DNA of 48,522 nt from an uncultured Clostridia bacterium (GTDB taxonomy: Bacteria > Bacillota > Clostridia > Christensenellales > UBA1242). Positions 32,919-41,624 of the stretch are shown here, piece after piece; within the stretch, counting starts at the first letter, position 1; each line of letters begins with the position of its first letter. Below the pieces are notes generated by a model. That model was given only the letters and a program-made list of their open reading frames with translations, was not told where the DNA came from and ran no database searches. The stretch spans positions 1-48,522 of the forward strand of contig CAKVMJ010000007.1 in assembly GCA_934772445.1 (NCBI GenBank), written 5' to 3'. Made by a program: the position numbers and the translations under genes.

Positions 32919-35468
32919 ATGGAAAGAAAAGATATAGAAGATATTTTAAGTAAGATAGATAATAGCAAGGTTTTGGAAGTTAAAGTTAAGGAAGAACTTG
33001 AGAAAAGCTTTATCGCCTACGCAATGGCCGTAAATGTTTCTCGTGCAATTCCAGATGTTCGAGATGGATTAAAACCTGTTCATAGAAGAATACTTTATGC
33101 AATGGGTGAGATAAATCTTTTTAACGATAAACCTTTCAAGAAATGCGCCAGAATTGTTGGTGATGTTATGGGTAAATACCACCCACACGGTGATAGTTCA
33201 ATCTATGATGCCTTAGTTCGTTTGGCTCAAGATTTCTCTATAAACACTCCCCTAGTTGATGGTCACGGAAACTTTGGTTCTGTTGATGGAGATAGCCCAG
33301 CGGCAATGCGTTATACCGAAGCAAGACTCTCTAAAATTGCTAGCGAAATGCTAAGAGATATAGATAAAGAAACTGTTGATTTCTATCCAAACTTTGATGA
33401 AACAGAAATGCAACCAACAGTTTTGCCTAGCAGGTTTCCAAATTTGCTTGTAAACGGCTCAGATGGAATTGCAGTTGGTATGGCTACAAATATTCCACCT
33501 CACAACTTAAACGAGGTTTGTAACGCCGTTATAGCGCTTATAGATAACCCAGATATTACAATTGATGAACTTATGCGTATTATCCCTGCTCCAGATTTCC
33601 CAACAAAGGGTATTATCTTTGGAAACAAGGGTATTAAGAGTATGTATAGAACAGGAAAAGGAAGTTTTTATATCCGTTCTAAAGCAGAAATTGAAGAATT
33701 TGCTAATGACACAAGACAAAGAATTGTTATAACCGAAATTCCTTACCAAGTTAATAAGGCAAAACTTATTATGCAAATGGCAGATATGGTTAAGAATAAG
33801 AGAATTGAAGGTATTAGCGATATTAAAGAAGAAAGCGATAGAGAAGGTATGCGTGTGGTTGTGGATATTAAAAAAGATGCAAACGCACAAGTGGTTTTAA
33901 ATCAACTTTATAAGCATACAGATATGCAAGTAAGCTTTGGTGCTATAAACCTTGCATTGGTAAACGGAGTTCCTAAGGTTTTACCTTTAGATGAGATTTT
34001 GAAAAACTACCTAAATTTCCAAAGAGATGTAATTGTTAGAAGAACTAAATTCGATTTAGATAAAGCCGAACAAAAAGCACATATCCTAAGAGGTTTGGTA
34101 ATTGCTCAAGCAAATATTGATGAGGTTATTAGACAAATTAAACTTTCTCAAGATAAAGCAGAAGCAGTTGTTAAATTAACCACTTTATTTGAGCTTGATG
34201 AAAAACAAGCATTAGCAATTTTGGATATGAGGCTTCAAAAGTTAACTGGACTAGAAGTAGATAAGTTAAAAGAGGATTTAAACCAAACTGAAAATCTAAT
34301 AAGAGAATTGAAAGAAATTTTGGAAGATGATAGAAAAGTTTTAGCAATAATAAAGAGAGATTTGCAAGATATTCAAGCAAACTATGGCGAACCTAGAAAA
34401 ACTGAAATTTCATTTGATTATAGCGAGATTGATGTTGCAGATTTAATCGCTGAGGAAAATGTGGTTATTTCGCTTACTCACGGCGGTTATATCAAGAGAA
34501 TGGCTGTTAAGGAATATAAGAGCCAACACCGTGGTGGAAAAGGAGTTGTGGCACAAAAAACTAAGGAAGATGATTTCGTTGAAAATATCTTCGTAACTAG
34601 TACTCACGATGACTTGCTATGCTTTAGTAATCACGGAAAAGTTTACACAGTTAAGGCATTTGAAATTCCAGAATCTAGTAAGATAGCTAAAGGCAGAGCA
34701 ATTGTAAATCTTCTTCAAGTTGAACAAGGCGAAAGAATTACAACAATTATCCCAACTAGAGAATTTACAGATGGATATCTAGTGATGGCAACTAAATTTG
34801 GTTTGATTAAGAAAACTAGATTAAATGAATTTGAAAGCATTAGAAAGAGCGGTAAGATAGCAATCAAACTAGAAGAAAATGATGAACTTATCTCAGTTTA
34901 TAAAACAACTGGTGAGGATGATATTTTAATTGCTGCATCTAGCGGTCAATGTATAAGATTTAACGAAAAAGATGTAAGAGTTATGGGTAGAGATACTCAA
35001 GGTGTTAAGAGTATTAGACTTGGCGAAAATGAACAAGTTGTGGATATGGTTGTGGTTAATACAGAACTAAAAATGTTAACAATTAGTGAATATGGTTATG
35101 GTAAGAAAACCGACCAAGAAGAATATAGAGTTCAAGGTAGATATGGAATGGGTATTAAAGCAGGCGTATTTACCGAAGCAACTGGTAATCTAGTAAATCT
35201 AAAACAAATTGGCGATGAAGATGATGTTATGCTTATAGCTGATGATGGTCAGATTATTAGAATTAAATCTAGCGAGATTAACACAATTGGTAGAAACACT
35301 AAGGGTGTTAGAGTTATGAAACTAAAGGAAGGTACAAAGATTGTTTGCGTGGCAATCACTCCAAAGGAAGATGATGAAGAAACTGAAGAATCTTTAGAAC
35401 AACCTGAAACTTTAGAAAATGAAGAAACTTTTGATAACTCACAATCAACTGAAAATATAGAAGAATAA
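32919..35468 (+). CDS. gyrA: DNA gyrase subunit A
   Basis: 849 residues. This subunit cuts and rejoins DNA; with GyrB it introduces negative supercoils. The catalytic Tyr is Tyr132 in RYTEARLS. The quinolone-determining stretch HPHGDSSIYD has Ser93 and Asp97 at the positions equivalent to E. coli Ser83 and Asp87, so there is no classic resistance change. The C-terminal beta-pinwheel carries the GyrA box as QHRGGKG (536-542), with His where most have Arg, which still marks a gyrase rather than topoisomerase IV. The last 30 residues are an acidic Glu/Thr/Ser tail. Expressed with gyrB. Confidence 0.98.
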   Translation: MERKDIEDILSKIDNSKVLEVKVKEELEKSFIAYAMAVNVSRAIPDVRDGLKPVHRRILYAMGEINLFNDKPFKKCARIVGDVMGKYHPHGDSSIYDALVRLAQDFSINTPLVDGHGNFGSVDGDSPAAMRYTEARLSKIASEMLRDIDKETVDFYPNFDETEMQPTVLPSRFPNLLVNGSDGIAVGMATNIPPHNLNEVCNAVIALIDNPDITIDELMRIIPAPDFPTKGIIFGNKGIKSMYRTGKGSFYIRSKAEIEEFANDTRQRIVITEIPYQVNKAKLIMQMADMVKNKRIEGISDIKEESDREGMRVVVDIKKDANAQVVLNQLYKHTDMQVSFGAINLALVNGVPKVLPLDEILKNYLNFQRDVIVRRTKFDLDKAEQKAHILRGLVIAQANIDEVIRQIKLSQDKAEAVVKLTTLFELDEKQALAILDMRLQKLTGLEVDKLKEDLNQTENLIRELKEILEDDRKVLAIIKRDLQDIQANYGEPRKTEISFDYSEIDVADLIAEENVVISLTHGGYIKRMAVKEYKSQHRGGKGVVAQKTKEDDFVENIFVTSTHDDLLCFSNHGKVYTVKAFEIPESSKIAKGRAIVNLLQVEQGERITTIIPTREFTDGYLVMATKFGLIKKTRLNEFESIRKSGKIAIKLEENDELISVYKTTGEDDILIAASSGQCIRFNEKDVRVMGRDTQGVKSIRLGENEQVVDMVVVNTELKMLTISEYGYGKKTDQEEYRVQGRYGMGIKAGVFTEATGNLVNLKQIGDEDDVMLIADDGQIIRIKSSEINTIGRNTKGVRVMKLKEGTKIVCVAITPKEDDEETEESLEQPETLENEETFDNSQSTENIEE

Positions 35469-35474
35469 TAAAAA

Positions 35475-35501
35475 GGGTCACTTCAATTAAGGAGTGACTT
35501 T
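35475..35501 (+). terminator. gyrA terminator
   Basis: Stem GTCACTTC (35475-35482) with GGAGTGAC (35489-35496), loop AATTAA, followed by TTTTT. Confidence 0.88.
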
Positions 35502-35554
35502 TTATATTTTTGAAAATGTAAAATTCGGGTTAAAATTTTAATATGTTAAAAACA

Positions 35555-35583
35555 AAAAACTAGGCTAATAATAGCCTATTTTT
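35555..35583 (-). terminator. Terminator of the XRE regulator pair
   Basis: TAGGCT (35561-35566) and AGCCTA (35573-35578) with A/T-flanked arms. On the minus strand it is followed by a T run, and it begins at the regulator's stop codon. Confidence 0.75.
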
Positions 35584-35824
35584 ACTCAATTTCCAAATTA
35601 TTTTTATTAAATATTTCATCAGCAAAAAATTCTTCTATAGACATATCGAAGCCATCAGCTATCAATGCAATAGTTTTCAATTTAATATCTTTATTTCTTT
35701 CATCAATAATATGTTTTAGGGTTTGCTCACTCAAACATATTTTCTTGCATAAAGCATATCTTGACATATTAAATTTTGCTAGCAATTCGCCAATTCTAAT
35801 TCCAACAGCTTTTTGTAATTTCAT
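35582..35824 (-). CDS. XRE-family helix-turn-helix regulator, copy 1
   Basis: 80 residues, a minimal single-domain Cro/C1-type DNA-binding protein. The HTH lies at about 19-45 (MSRYALCKKICLSEQTLKHIID), followed by a helix (KTIALIADGFDMSIEEFF) typical of the family. It is a paralogue of the gene immediately upstream: about half of the positions are identical and both begin MKLQKAV and end in (N/D)xNNL(E/D)IE. Nine bases separate them. The Shine-Dalgarno is weak. It probably acts as a repressor with its neighbour on the palindrome at 36115-36144, by inference. Confidence 0.9.
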   Translation of the reverse strand: MKLQKAVGIRIGELLAKFNMSRYALCKKICLSEQTLKHIIDERNKDIKLKTIALIADGFDMSIEEFFADEIFNKNNLEIE

Positions 35825-35833
35825 AATTTACTT

Positions 35834-36076
35834 TTATTCAATATCTAAATTGTTTCTATCAAAAACTTCATCATCTACAAATGTTCTAAAGTCCATACCA
35901 AAACCATCTGCTAATTTTATAATGGTATCAAATTTAATGCTTGTATATTTTTCATTTATTATATTTGCAATGGCTTGCTTAGTTAAGCCAGATTTTTGAC
36001 TTAATGCATAAGCAGACATATTCCTTTCAATCAACAATTTACTTATTTTTATAGCAACAGCTTTTTGTAGTTTCAT
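35834..36076 (-). CDS. XRE-family helix-turn-helix regulator, copy 2
   Basis: 80 residues from the ATG at 36076. An in-frame ATG at 36103 would add nine residues but lacks a ribosome site, whereas AAAGGAAT precedes 36076. The HTH is at about 19-45 (MSAYALSQKSGLTKQAIANIIN), more canonical than in copy 1, followed by FDTIIKLADGFGMDFRTFV. As a two-gene operon transcribed away from a palindromic operator, the pair resembles small autoregulated repressor modules. It faces the SLOG-like gene at 36190. Confidence 0.92.
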   Translation of the reverse strand: MKLQKAVAIKISKLLIERNMSAYALSQKSGLTKQAIANIINEKYTSIKFDTIIKLADGFGMDFRTFVDDEVFDRNNLDIE

Positions 36077-36114
36077 ATCTATTCCTTTGCTATATTCTAA
36101 CAAAACAAAATTTG

Positions 36115-36161
36115 TAGAATAGTCAATATCCGTTGACTATTCTATGTGTTTTGGTTATAAT
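36115..36161. promoter_or_regulatory. Palindromic operator over a divergent promoter
   Basis: Perfect 12-bp inverted repeat TAGAATAGTCAA (36115-36126) and TTGACTATTCTA (36133-36144) around TATCCG. The right arm contains the -35 box TTGACT (36133-36138) of the plus-strand gene; 17 bases on is TATAAT (36156-36161). The left arm carries TTGACT on the minus strand, facing the XRE genes. A bound XRE dimer would block RNA polymerase. Confidence 0.8.
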
Positions 36162-36189
36162 TTATTCTGAAATATCTAAGGAGAATATT

Positions 36190-36564
36190 ATGATAGTATG
36201 TTTTATGGGCAACAAAAAAATTAGTAAAATAAAGCTTGAGGATTTAAGGCTTAAATTACTAATTTTAATTGAATATTTAATTTTATATAAAGATGCAAAA
36301 TTGTTTCTATTTGGAGATAATGGTATATTTAATAACTTGGCAATAGAAATACTATCAAATCTTATGAGGAAATATACAGATGTAAAATTAAAGTTTGAAA
36401 AGAGTAACTTGGATATAATAAAGCAAAGTGATATTTGTGTTTTTTATCCTGCTTTTAAAAGTGCGAAACTTAATATAAATTCTTTCTCGATTGATGAGAA
36501 TATGGATTTAAAAAATCTATATATTTTTGCACAAACCCTCAATAAGGATATAATTGAGTTATAA
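36190..36564 (+). CDS. Small SLOG-like (YpsA/DUF1273-type) protein
   Basis: 124 residues from the ATG at 36190, which has Shine-Dalgarno AAGGAG 6 bases upstream. An upstream in-frame start at 36133 lies inside the promoter and is rejected. The pattern is a first strand MIVCFMGNKK, a central strand with a Gly turn (KLFLFGDNGIFNNLAIEIL), and later strand-loop segments KYTDVKLKF and SDICVFYP. This order recalls the SLOG superfamily, such as YpsA/DUF1273 proteins (TGHRP start, GGAxGFD loop, SDxxVxY strand), which bind nucleotides or nucleotide-derived ligands. The canonical GHR and GGAxG residues are not exact, so it could be divergent. It is controlled by the adjacent operator, and probably by the two XRE proteins. 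Confidence 0.6.
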   Translation: MIVCFMGNKKISKIKLEDLRLKLLILIEYLILYKDAKLFLFGDNGIFNNLAIEILSNLMRKYTDVKLKFEKSNLDIIKQSDICVFYPAFKSAKLNINSFSIDENMDLKNLYIFAQTLNKDIIEL

Positions 36565-36581
36565 ATCTTTAATATAAAACA

Positions 36582-36617
36582 AAAAAACTAGGCTAAAATT
36601 AAATACCTAGTTTTTTA
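36582..36617. terminator. Bidirectional terminator between convergent genes
   Basis: AAAAAACTAGG (36582-36592) and CCTAGTTTTTT (36606-36616) are perfect inverses with a 13-base loop, placed between the stops of the SLOG-like gene and the minus-strand gene. Confidence 0.85.
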
Positions 36618-37049
36618 TTACATTTCGCTAACTGCTTCAAATTCTTTTTCAACTTCTTCTGAAGTTCCGTATGCTAATTTCTTAACAATGCTAACGGTGT
36701 TTGAAGGATTTTCATAAAGTCTATCAATACTAGCCACATCTATAACTGCTTTTGAAACTCTTACATCTTCTAATGTTTTCTTATATTCATAGTTATTGAA
36801 ATTTAGGTTACGAATAATCTTTTCTTGAGCCTCTAAACCTTCATAACTAGAAGATATATCTTCAATCATCTCTTGGGCGCGTTTAAAACTTACATCATCA
36901 GTTTCTAAAACTGTTTGAATATAGTTTGTATCCACCTCATTTAATAATTTTGCAACTTCCTCGTTATCCAACTTATCTGAAAGTGCAATTCTATATCTTG
37001 CCATATCTAAAAGTGCAAGTTTTGTATAAACGAAATAATCTTTCCTCAT
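36618..37049 (-). CDS. Unknown helical protein, 143 residues
   Basis: The ATG at 37049 (MRKDYFVYTKLALLDMARY) has a strong GGGGGAA ribosome site. An in-frame ATG at 37088 would add 13 residues without one. I do not recognise the family. The sequence is almost entirely helical and rich in Glu, Lys, Asn and Val, with short heptad-like segments (EEVAKLLNEVDTNYIQTVLE) and a C-terminal acidic region (EEVEKEFEAVSEM). No signal or membrane segment. It stands alone on the minus strand between the SLOG-like gene and the mnmE operon. Confidence 0.72.
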   Translation of the reverse strand: MRKDYFVYTKLALLDMARYRIALSDKLDNEEVAKLLNEVDTNYIQTVLETDDVSFKRAQEMIEDISSSYEGLEAQEKIIRNLNFNNYEYKKTLEDVRVSKAVIDVASIDRLYENPSNTVSIVKKLAYGTSEEVEKEFEAVSEM

Positions 37050-37224
37050 TTTTTTCCCCCTTAAATAAATTATTAGGGTATTATACATATATCGAATACA
37101 AATTTCAAGAGGAAAATTGAAATTTTTTTAAAAATTTTTAAATTTTTTTTAACCACCACTATTTAACTCTAAATTTTATAAATTTTTCTCCATTTTTTAC
37201 AATTTTTGCAAGTTTTTTAGGCTA

Positions 37225-37253
37225 TTGACTTGAATTAAAAATAATGTTAAAAT
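37225..37253 (+). promoter_or_regulatory. Promoter of the DUF3419-mnmE operon
   Basis: TTGACT (37225-37230), 17 bases, TAAAAT (37248-37253). The ribosome site AAGGTGG (37274-37280) follows. Confidence 0.7.
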
Positions 37254-37285
37254 AAACTAACAAATATTGGGATAAGGTGGAAATA

Positions 37286-38251
37286 ATGAATACAAACGAG
37301 AAGCTAGAAAAACTTTTAAAGCATATGCTTTATGAAGTTGAGAAAGGGTTAGGACAAAAAAATGGTAAAGTTCGTTCTAGTAAATTTAAGAGAGAGGAAG
37401 AATTAAGAAATGCTAAAGGTCGTTTGGGTAAGTTTGAAAAACTATATCTTTATTCAAATGAAAGGCTTTCTGAAATGTTTGATGCTATGGATTTGGAAGG
37501 TGCTAGAGTTTTAACCGTTGGTTCTTCTGGCGACCAAATTTTATATTCAATTTTCTCTGGTGCTAAAAAGGTTACTTGCTTTGATATAAACCCTTTCACT
37601 AAAGAATTTTTCGAACTTAAAAAGTCAGCAATTCAAAACTTATCTTTTAAAGATTTTTATGAATTTGTTTTGGAAGATGAAAATTTTTATTCGCCTTTTT
37701 ATTATATGAAGCTTAGATGCGGACTTAGTGATGAGGTTAAAAACTTTTGGGATAATGCTTATTTGGAAGGTTTTAATGCTTCTTTTAATATTATAAAAAG
37801 AGATAGTGGATGTTCGTTATGGCAATCTTATGTGAATTCTCCAGAAGTTTTTGATAAACTTAAAGAACGATTAAATGATAGCGAAAACCCAACTGAAATT
37901 AATTTTATAAATTGTAATTTAAAAAATATTTCAAATTTGCTTAAACCAAATGAGCAATTTGATTTGATTTTACTCTCAAATGTTGTAGATTATTTATATG
38001 ATTGGAGAGCTAAAGATAAAACTCTAGATCCAAAGTTAAAATTTAGAGATACAGTTTTAGATTTGAAAGATAATCATTTATCTGATGGTGGAAAAATCCA
38101 AATTGGATATGCTTGGAACAAAGTATGCTTGGAGAGCAGTAGAAACTTTTTGGAATCAATTTTTGAAGACGAAGATATTAAGTATTTAATTAGATATGAA
38201 AAAACTGGCCGTTTTGATTACAATGAAAACGCTTTAGTTTTAGAAAAATAA
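37286..38251 (+). CDS. DUF3419 (BtaA-like) SAM-dependent enzyme
   Basis: 321 residues from the ATG at 37286; the GTG at 37277 is inside the Shine-Dalgarno. The Rossmann-like motif GARVLTVGSSGDQILYSIF, then KKVTCFDINP and FFELKKSAIQNLSFKDF, matches the DUF3419/BtaA family, which binds S-adenosylmethionine. BtaA transfers 3-amino-3-carboxypropyl groups to diacylglycerol in betaine-lipid synthesis; other DUF3419 members have unknown acceptors. A second motif FDLILLSNVVDYL resembles a methyltransferase post-strand. Nine bases before the mnmE ATG, it is co-transcribed with a tRNA-modification gene, so a role in nucleotide modification rather than lipids is possible. Confidence 0.8.
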   Translation: MNTNEKLEKLLKHMLYEVEKGLGQKNGKVRSSKFKREEELRNAKGRLGKFEKLYLYSNERLSEMFDAMDLEGARVLTVGSSGDQILYSIFSGAKKVTCFDINPFTKEFFELKKSAIQNLSFKDFYEFVLEDENFYSPFYYMKLRCGLSDEVKNFWDNAYLEGFNASFNIIKRDSGCSLWQSYVNSPEVFDKLKERLNDSENPTEINFINCNLKNISNLLKPNEQFDLILLSNVVDYLYDWRAKDKTLDPKLKFRDTVLDLKDNHLSDGGKIQIGYAWNKVCLESSRNFLESIFEDEDIKYLIRYEKTGRFDYNENALVLEK

Positions 38252-38260
38252 AGGAAAATT

Positions 38261-39619
38261 ATGGAAGAAAAAACAATTTGTGCAATCAGTACGCCAATAG
38301 GTTCAGGCGGTATTTCAATAATTAGGCTTAGCGGAGATAATGCTAAAAACATTGCCTCTAAAGTTTTTCAAGCAAAGTTGCCAATAGATAAGTTTGAACC
38401 AAACAAATTGTATCTTGGTTCTTTTAATGCTAAAAACTTTAAAGATAAATGCTTGTGCGTTTACTTTAAAGCACCTAAATCTTATACTGGCGAAGATGTG
38501 ATAGAGTTTCAATGTCACGGCGGAGTTAGGCTTGCAAACGGAATCGTGGCAGAACTTATAGATAATGGTGCGGTAATGGCCGAAGCTGGGGAGTTTACTA
38601 AAAGGGCATTTTTAAATGGTAAAGTGAGCCTTGATGAGGCCGAAGGAGTTATAGACCTTATAAACAGCGAAACTGAGAGCCAAATTAAAGCTGGATACGA
38701 GCTTATGCAAGGAAACCTAAGAAAAACAGTTTTAGATTTGCAAAAGAGATTAACCACAGTTTTAGCAAAAATAGATGTTTCTATGGATTATCCAGATGAG
38801 GAATTAGAAACTGGTACTTTGATGGATACAAAGGTAGATTTGGAAGGTGTTAGAGAAGATTTATCTAATTTGCTTAAAACATCTAAAAGCGGAATGACCA
38901 TTAAAAACGGCTGTAAGTTGGTAATTCTTGGAAAAACAAACGCTGGAAAATCTAGCCTTATGAATTCTTTACTTGGTTTTGATAGAGCAATTGTTACAGA
39001 TATAAAAGGTACTACAAGAGATACCTTAGAAGAGAGTTTTGAATACAAAGGCGTTAAATTTATATTGGTTGACACGGCTGGAATTAGAGAAGCAAAAGAT
39101 AGAGTGGAACAAATTGGTATAGAAAAAGCAAAGGAAGTTTTGAATACTGCCGATGTTATTTTATATGTGGTTGATGGTTCGCTTGAAATGGATAACGAAG
39201 ATGAAGAACTAATGAAACTTATCTCAAATAAAAAAGCGGTTGCAATTATTAATAAATGCGATTTAAAACAAAAAGTTGATACAGATATTTTGCAAAAACG
39301 ATTTGAGAAAGTTATGAAAATTTCAGCGCTTGAAAATAAAGGTGTTATGGAATTAAAAGAGTATTTATATAACTTGGTAATTGATGAAAAATCTTTATCT
39401 AGTGCTGTGATGCTTACAAACACAAGGCATATAGGTATTGTGAAAGAAGCTTTAGAACTAACAAACTTTGCCTTAGATGAGGTTGAAAAGAATTTATCTT
39501 TAGATTTAATTGCTTTGGATATAAAAAATGTTTGGTTAAAACTTGGTGAGATAACTGGCGAAACAAACACTGAAGAAATTATAGATGAAATATTTATGAA
39601 ATTCTGTTTGGGTAAATAG
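38261..39619 (+). CDS. mnmE: tRNA modification GTPase MnmE
   Basis: 452 residues, normal length. With MnmG it installs the 5-carboxymethylaminomethyl (or related) group on wobble U34 of several tRNAs. The tetrahydrofolate-binding N-terminal domain spans about 1-120 (CAISTPIGSGGISIIRLSG). A helical domain encloses the G domain (about 220-375), with P-loop GKTNAGKSS, DTAGIRE and the NKCD specificity motif. The protein ends FCLGK, matching the conserved C-terminal FC(I/L)GK that carries the catalytic Cys. G1 reads NAGKSS where many relatives have NVGKSS. It overlaps functionally with mnmG 121 bases on. Confidence 0.97.
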   Translation: MEEKTICAISTPIGSGGISIIRLSGDNAKNIASKVFQAKLPIDKFEPNKLYLGSFNAKNFKDKCLCVYFKAPKSYTGEDVIEFQCHGGVRLANGIVAELIDNGAVMAEAGEFTKRAFLNGKVSLDEAEGVIDLINSETESQIKAGYELMQGNLRKTVLDLQKRLTTVLAKIDVSMDYPDEELETGTLMDTKVDLEGVREDLSNLLKTSKSGMTIKNGCKLVILGKTNAGKSSLMNSLLGFDRAIVTDIKGTTRDTLEESFEYKGVKFILVDTAGIREAKDRVEQIGIEKAKEVLNTADVILYVVDGSLEMDNEDEELMKLISNKKAVAIINKCDLKQKVDTDILQKRFEKVMKISALENKGVMELKEYLYNLVIDEKSLSSAVMLTNTRHIGIVKEALELTNFALDEVEKNLSLDLIALDIKNVWLKLGEITGETNTEEIIDEIFMKFCLGK

Positions 39620-39644
39620 AATTTATAAACAAAATTAAATAAAA

Positions 39645-39653
39645 TGTGGATAA
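39645..39653 (-). promoter_or_regulatory. Isolated DnaA box upstream of mnmG
   Basis: TGTGGATAA, a perfect DnaA box on the minus strand, sits 88 bases before the mnmG ATG. In several bacteria transcription near mnmG (gidA) affects initiation, so a titration or regulatory role is possible. Confidence 0.5.
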
Positions 39654-39740
39654 ATTTAAAAATGTTTGCAAAAATTGTAGAAATTTATTTTTAATTGTGC
39701 AATAATGTAACGATTTTAAAATTAATTAGAGCGAAAGATT

Positions 39741-41624
39741 ATGGATAAGAATATTATTGAAAACGAAAAATACGATGCGATTGTAATAGGTAGTGGTCAC
39801 GCAGGTTGTGAATCTGCTTGGGCTTTAGCTAATATGGGATTAAAAACAATGCTATTAACTTTAAATTTAGATAGCATTGCTTTTTTGGCGTGTAATCCAA
39901 GCATTGGTGGAACAGCTAAAGGTCATTTGGTTTGTGAAATTGATGCTTTAGGCGGAATTATGGGGCAAATTGCTGATAAATCTACAATTCAACGCAGAAT
40001 GTTAAATGCTTCAAAAGGTCCAGCTGTTCAATCCTTGCGTGCTCAAACAGATAAAGTTGAATACCATAAAAATATGAAAGAAGCTTTGGAAAAATGTCCT
40101 AACTTATTTATAAGACAAGGTGAGGCAAGTGAAATTTTGGTTGAAGATGGAAAAATTTGCGGAGTGAAAACCTTGCAAGGTGGGGAATACGAAACAAAAG
40201 CAGTTTGCGTTTGTACGGGGGTTTACTTAAATAGCAGAATTATAATTGGCGATTTTACAAAAGATATTGGTCCGAATGGTTTTGCAAATGCCACCGCTTT
40301 AACCAAAAGCCTTATGAATTTGGGTTTTGAGATTAGAAGATTTAAAACTGGAACTCCAGTAAGGGTTCACGCAAAAACTATTGATTATTCTAATTTGGAA
40401 GTACAAAAGGGTGATGATAATATTCAAACTTTTTCCTTCCTTACAAAGAAAGCACCAAAGAATGTGGTGGATTGTTATCTAACTTATACCACACCAAAAA
40501 CTCATAAGATAATTCTTGATAATATTGATAAAGCACCAGTTTATAATGGTGGAATAAATAGTGAAGGCCCAAGATATTGCCCTAGCATTGAAACAAAAGT
40601 TGTAAGATTTGCCGATAAAGATAGACATCAACTTTTCTTAGAACCTGAAGCTTTAAGTACTGAAGAAATATATGTTCAAGGATTTAGTACTAGTATGCCA
40701 TCAAATATTCAAAAGGAAATGGTGCATAGTGTTTTAGGTCTTGAAAATGCATATATAATGCGTGATGCGTATGCTATTGAATATGATTGTATTAATTCTC
40801 TTGATTTATTTCCAACATTGGAAAGTAAGAAAATTAAAGGATTGTTTTTTGCTGGACAAATTAATGGTACTAGTGGATATGAAGAGGCGGGAGCTCAAGG
40901 AATTTTAGCAGGTATAAATGCAGGCCTATATGCTCAAGGAAAAGCTGGATTGGTTTTAGATAGAACCAATAGTTATATCGGAGTTTTGGTTGATGATTTG
41001 GTTACTAAAGGAACAAACGAACCATATAGAATGATGACTTCAAGAGCTGAGAGTAGGTTATGGTTAAGACAAGACAATGCAGATATTAGGTTAACAGAAA
41101 TTGGCAGAGAGGTTGGACTTGTTGACAATAAAAGATATAAAATATTTAAAAAACGCTTAAAAGAACTTGAAGAGATAAAAGAGAAAATTAAATCAAGAAC
41201 TAAAGATTTTGATAAAATGAAAGCCTTATTTGAAAAGAAAAATGAGAACTATTCTCATAATGGGATAACATTCGAAGAGGCTTTGAGAAGAGCTAATATA
41301 ACTGCTTTAGATTTATATGAAACATTCCCAGAAGAGTTTGGAAAATATAATTTGCAAAACTTAAAACAAATAGAAATTCAAATTAAATATGAGGGATATT
41401 TAACAAGGCAAGAAATTCAAATTAATCAAAGTAGAAAACACGAGAATGTTGAATTGCCAACAAATTTTGATTATTCAAAAATTAAGGGATTGAGAATTGA
41501 GGCAATGCAAAAACTAAATAGAGTTAAACCCCTAACCTTAGGACAAGCTTCAAGAATTAGCGGAGTTAGTCCGGCGGATATAGCAGTATTGCTTGTGGCT
41601 TTAAAACAAAAAGTTTTAAATTAA
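39741..41624 (+). CDS. mnmG: tRNA modification enzyme MnmG (GidA)
   Basis: 627 residues, typical. The FAD- and NADH-dependent partner of MnmE. The dinucleotide-binding motif VIGSGHAGCESAWA is near 14-27, followed by the family signature ACNPSIGGTAKGHLVCEIDALGG and GPRYCPSIETKVVRF. The C-terminal helical domain ends with RISGVSPADIAVLLVAL. All hallmark segments are present. A DnaA box lies upstream. The gene is 117 bases from the mnmE stop. Confidence 0.97.
   Translation: MDKNIIENEKYDAIVIGSGHAGCESAWALANMGLKTMLLTLNLDSIAFLACNPSIGGTAKGHLVCEIDALGGIMGQIADKSTIQRRMLNASKGPAVQSLRAQTDKVEYHKNMKEALEKCPNLFIRQGEASEILVEDGKICGVKTLQGGEYETKAVCVCTGVYLNSRIIIGDFTKDIGPNGFANATALTKSLMNLGFEIRRFKTGTPVRVHAKTIDYSNLEVQKGDDNIQTFSFLTKKAPKNVVDCYLTYTTPKTHKIILDNIDKAPVYNGGINSEGPRYCPSIETKVVRFADKDRHQLFLEPEALSTEEIYVQGFSTSMPSNIQKEMVHSVLGLENAYIMRDAYAIEYDCINSLDLFPTLESKKIKGLFFAGQINGTSGYEEAGAQGILAGINAGLYAQGKAGLVLDRTNSYIGVLVDDLVTKGTNEPYRMMTSRAESRLWLRQDNADIRLTEIGREVGLVDNKRYKIFKKRLKELEEIKEKIKSRTKDFDKMKALFEKKNENYSHNGITFEEALRRANITALDLYETFPEEFGKYNLQNLKQIEIQIKYEGYLTRQEIQINQSRKHENVELPTNFDYSKIKGLRIEAMQKLNRVKPLTLGQASRISGVSPADIAVLLVALKQKVLN

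Noticed and set aside
33180..33240. Quinolone-resistance change in GyrA
   Set aside because: Ser93 and Asp97 match the susceptible residues at the two key positions.
38788..39570. 260-residue minus-strand frame inside mnmE
   Set aside because: Opposite-strand shadow of a well-identified gene; Ser/Phe-rich composition is typical of antisense frames in AT-rich DNA.
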